A stretch of 7,292 nt of DNA from Candidatus Nomurabacteria bacterium. GTDB lineage: Bacteria; Patescibacteriota; Minisyncoccia; Phycocordibacterales; UBA9973. Both the position numbers and the translations under genes were made by a program. Under the pieces are notes generated by a model that was not told the origin of the DNA, did no database searches, and saw only the letters and a list, made by a program, of their open reading frames with translations. Below are positions 7,139 through 7,292 of this stretch, in pieces (within the stretch, counting starts at the first letter, position 1; every line of letters starts with the position of its first letter). Location of the stretch: NCBI GenBank assembly GCA_026395935.1, contig JAPLXT010000072.1, forward strand, positions 1-7,292, read 5' to 3'.

Positions 7139-7292
7139 TTATTCTTTTGTTAATATTTCTACGGCTTTTGTGAGAAGAGGAACCATATTGTCATAAATTT
7201 TAAGATTGGCAACTTCTTCCATTTTAAACCATCTTGCATCATCAAGTCCTCCACAATCTTTATCAAGAACTAAATCCTGATAATCTGCCTCC
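7139..7292 (-). CDS. C-terminal end of a probable NUDIX hydrolase, partial
   Basis: Only the last 50 residues are in the window (codons 7291-7142, stop TAA at 7141-7139); the start lies beyond the right edge. The visible sequence, including DDARWFKMEEVANL and a terminal helix (KIYDNMVPLLTKAVEIL), resembles the C-terminal part of NUDIX hydrolases, where an acidic-Ala-x-Trp-Phe strand followed by an EE-x-x-x-L turn comes after the catalytic helix. The diagnostic NUDIX box (GX5EX7REUXEEXGU) would be upstream and cannot be checked here. Members hydrolyse nucleoside diphosphates linked to another moiety, often for nucleotide clean-up; the substrate cannot be guessed from this fragment. It lies 6 nt upstream of rnc on the same strand, so it probably heads or belongs to the same transcript. 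Confidence 0.65.
   Translation of the reverse strand, partial: EADYQDLVLDKDCGGLDDARWFKMEEVANLKIYDNMVPLLTKAVEILTKE

Overview
The window looks like chromosomal DNA from an AT-rich bacterium of the Candidate Phyla Radiation, most likely a parcubacterial (Patescibacteria) lineage. This is an inference from protein character: an unusually short SMC with an acidic insert, terse RNase R and RNase III proteins, weak or absent Shine-Dalgarno sites, and near-zero intergenic spacing. No RNA genes, mobile elements, CRISPR arrays or phage genes were seen. All six visible terminal stop codons are TAA or TAG.

Left half (+ strand, 1-4139): the 3' part of rnr (RNase R, with its 5' end outside the window), then a membrane-anchored NodB-type polysaccharide deacetylase 13 nt later, then, after 1 nt, a membrane-anchored protein that fuses a CapA-type metallophosphatase-like domain to a VanY-type D-Ala-D-Ala carboxypeptidase domain. 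Spacing suggests one transcript. The last two genes form an envelope or peptidoglycan-modifying pair. The rnr reading frame is interrupted by a single in-frame TGA (817-819) exactly where the family has a conserved glycine, and the frame is intact on both sides. This is the strongest anomaly in the window.

Right half (- strand, 7292-4142): the C-terminal end of a probable NUDIX hydrolase, rnc (RNase III, 6 nt later) and smc (its ATG directly abuts the rnc stop). The rnc-smc order is a widespread bacterial arrangement. The SMC is only 764 residues, has complete head motifs, and has no recognisable hinge domain. RNase III has Asn in place of one of its usual metal-binding Asp residues.

The two transcription units converge with only 2 nt between the stop codons at 4139/4142, with no evident terminator. 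No stretch over 300 bases lacks a gene. No wholly new system is apparent. The items worth following up are the TGA in rnr, the hinge-less SMC, the CapA-VanY fusion next to a deacetylase, and the RNase III active-site substitution.
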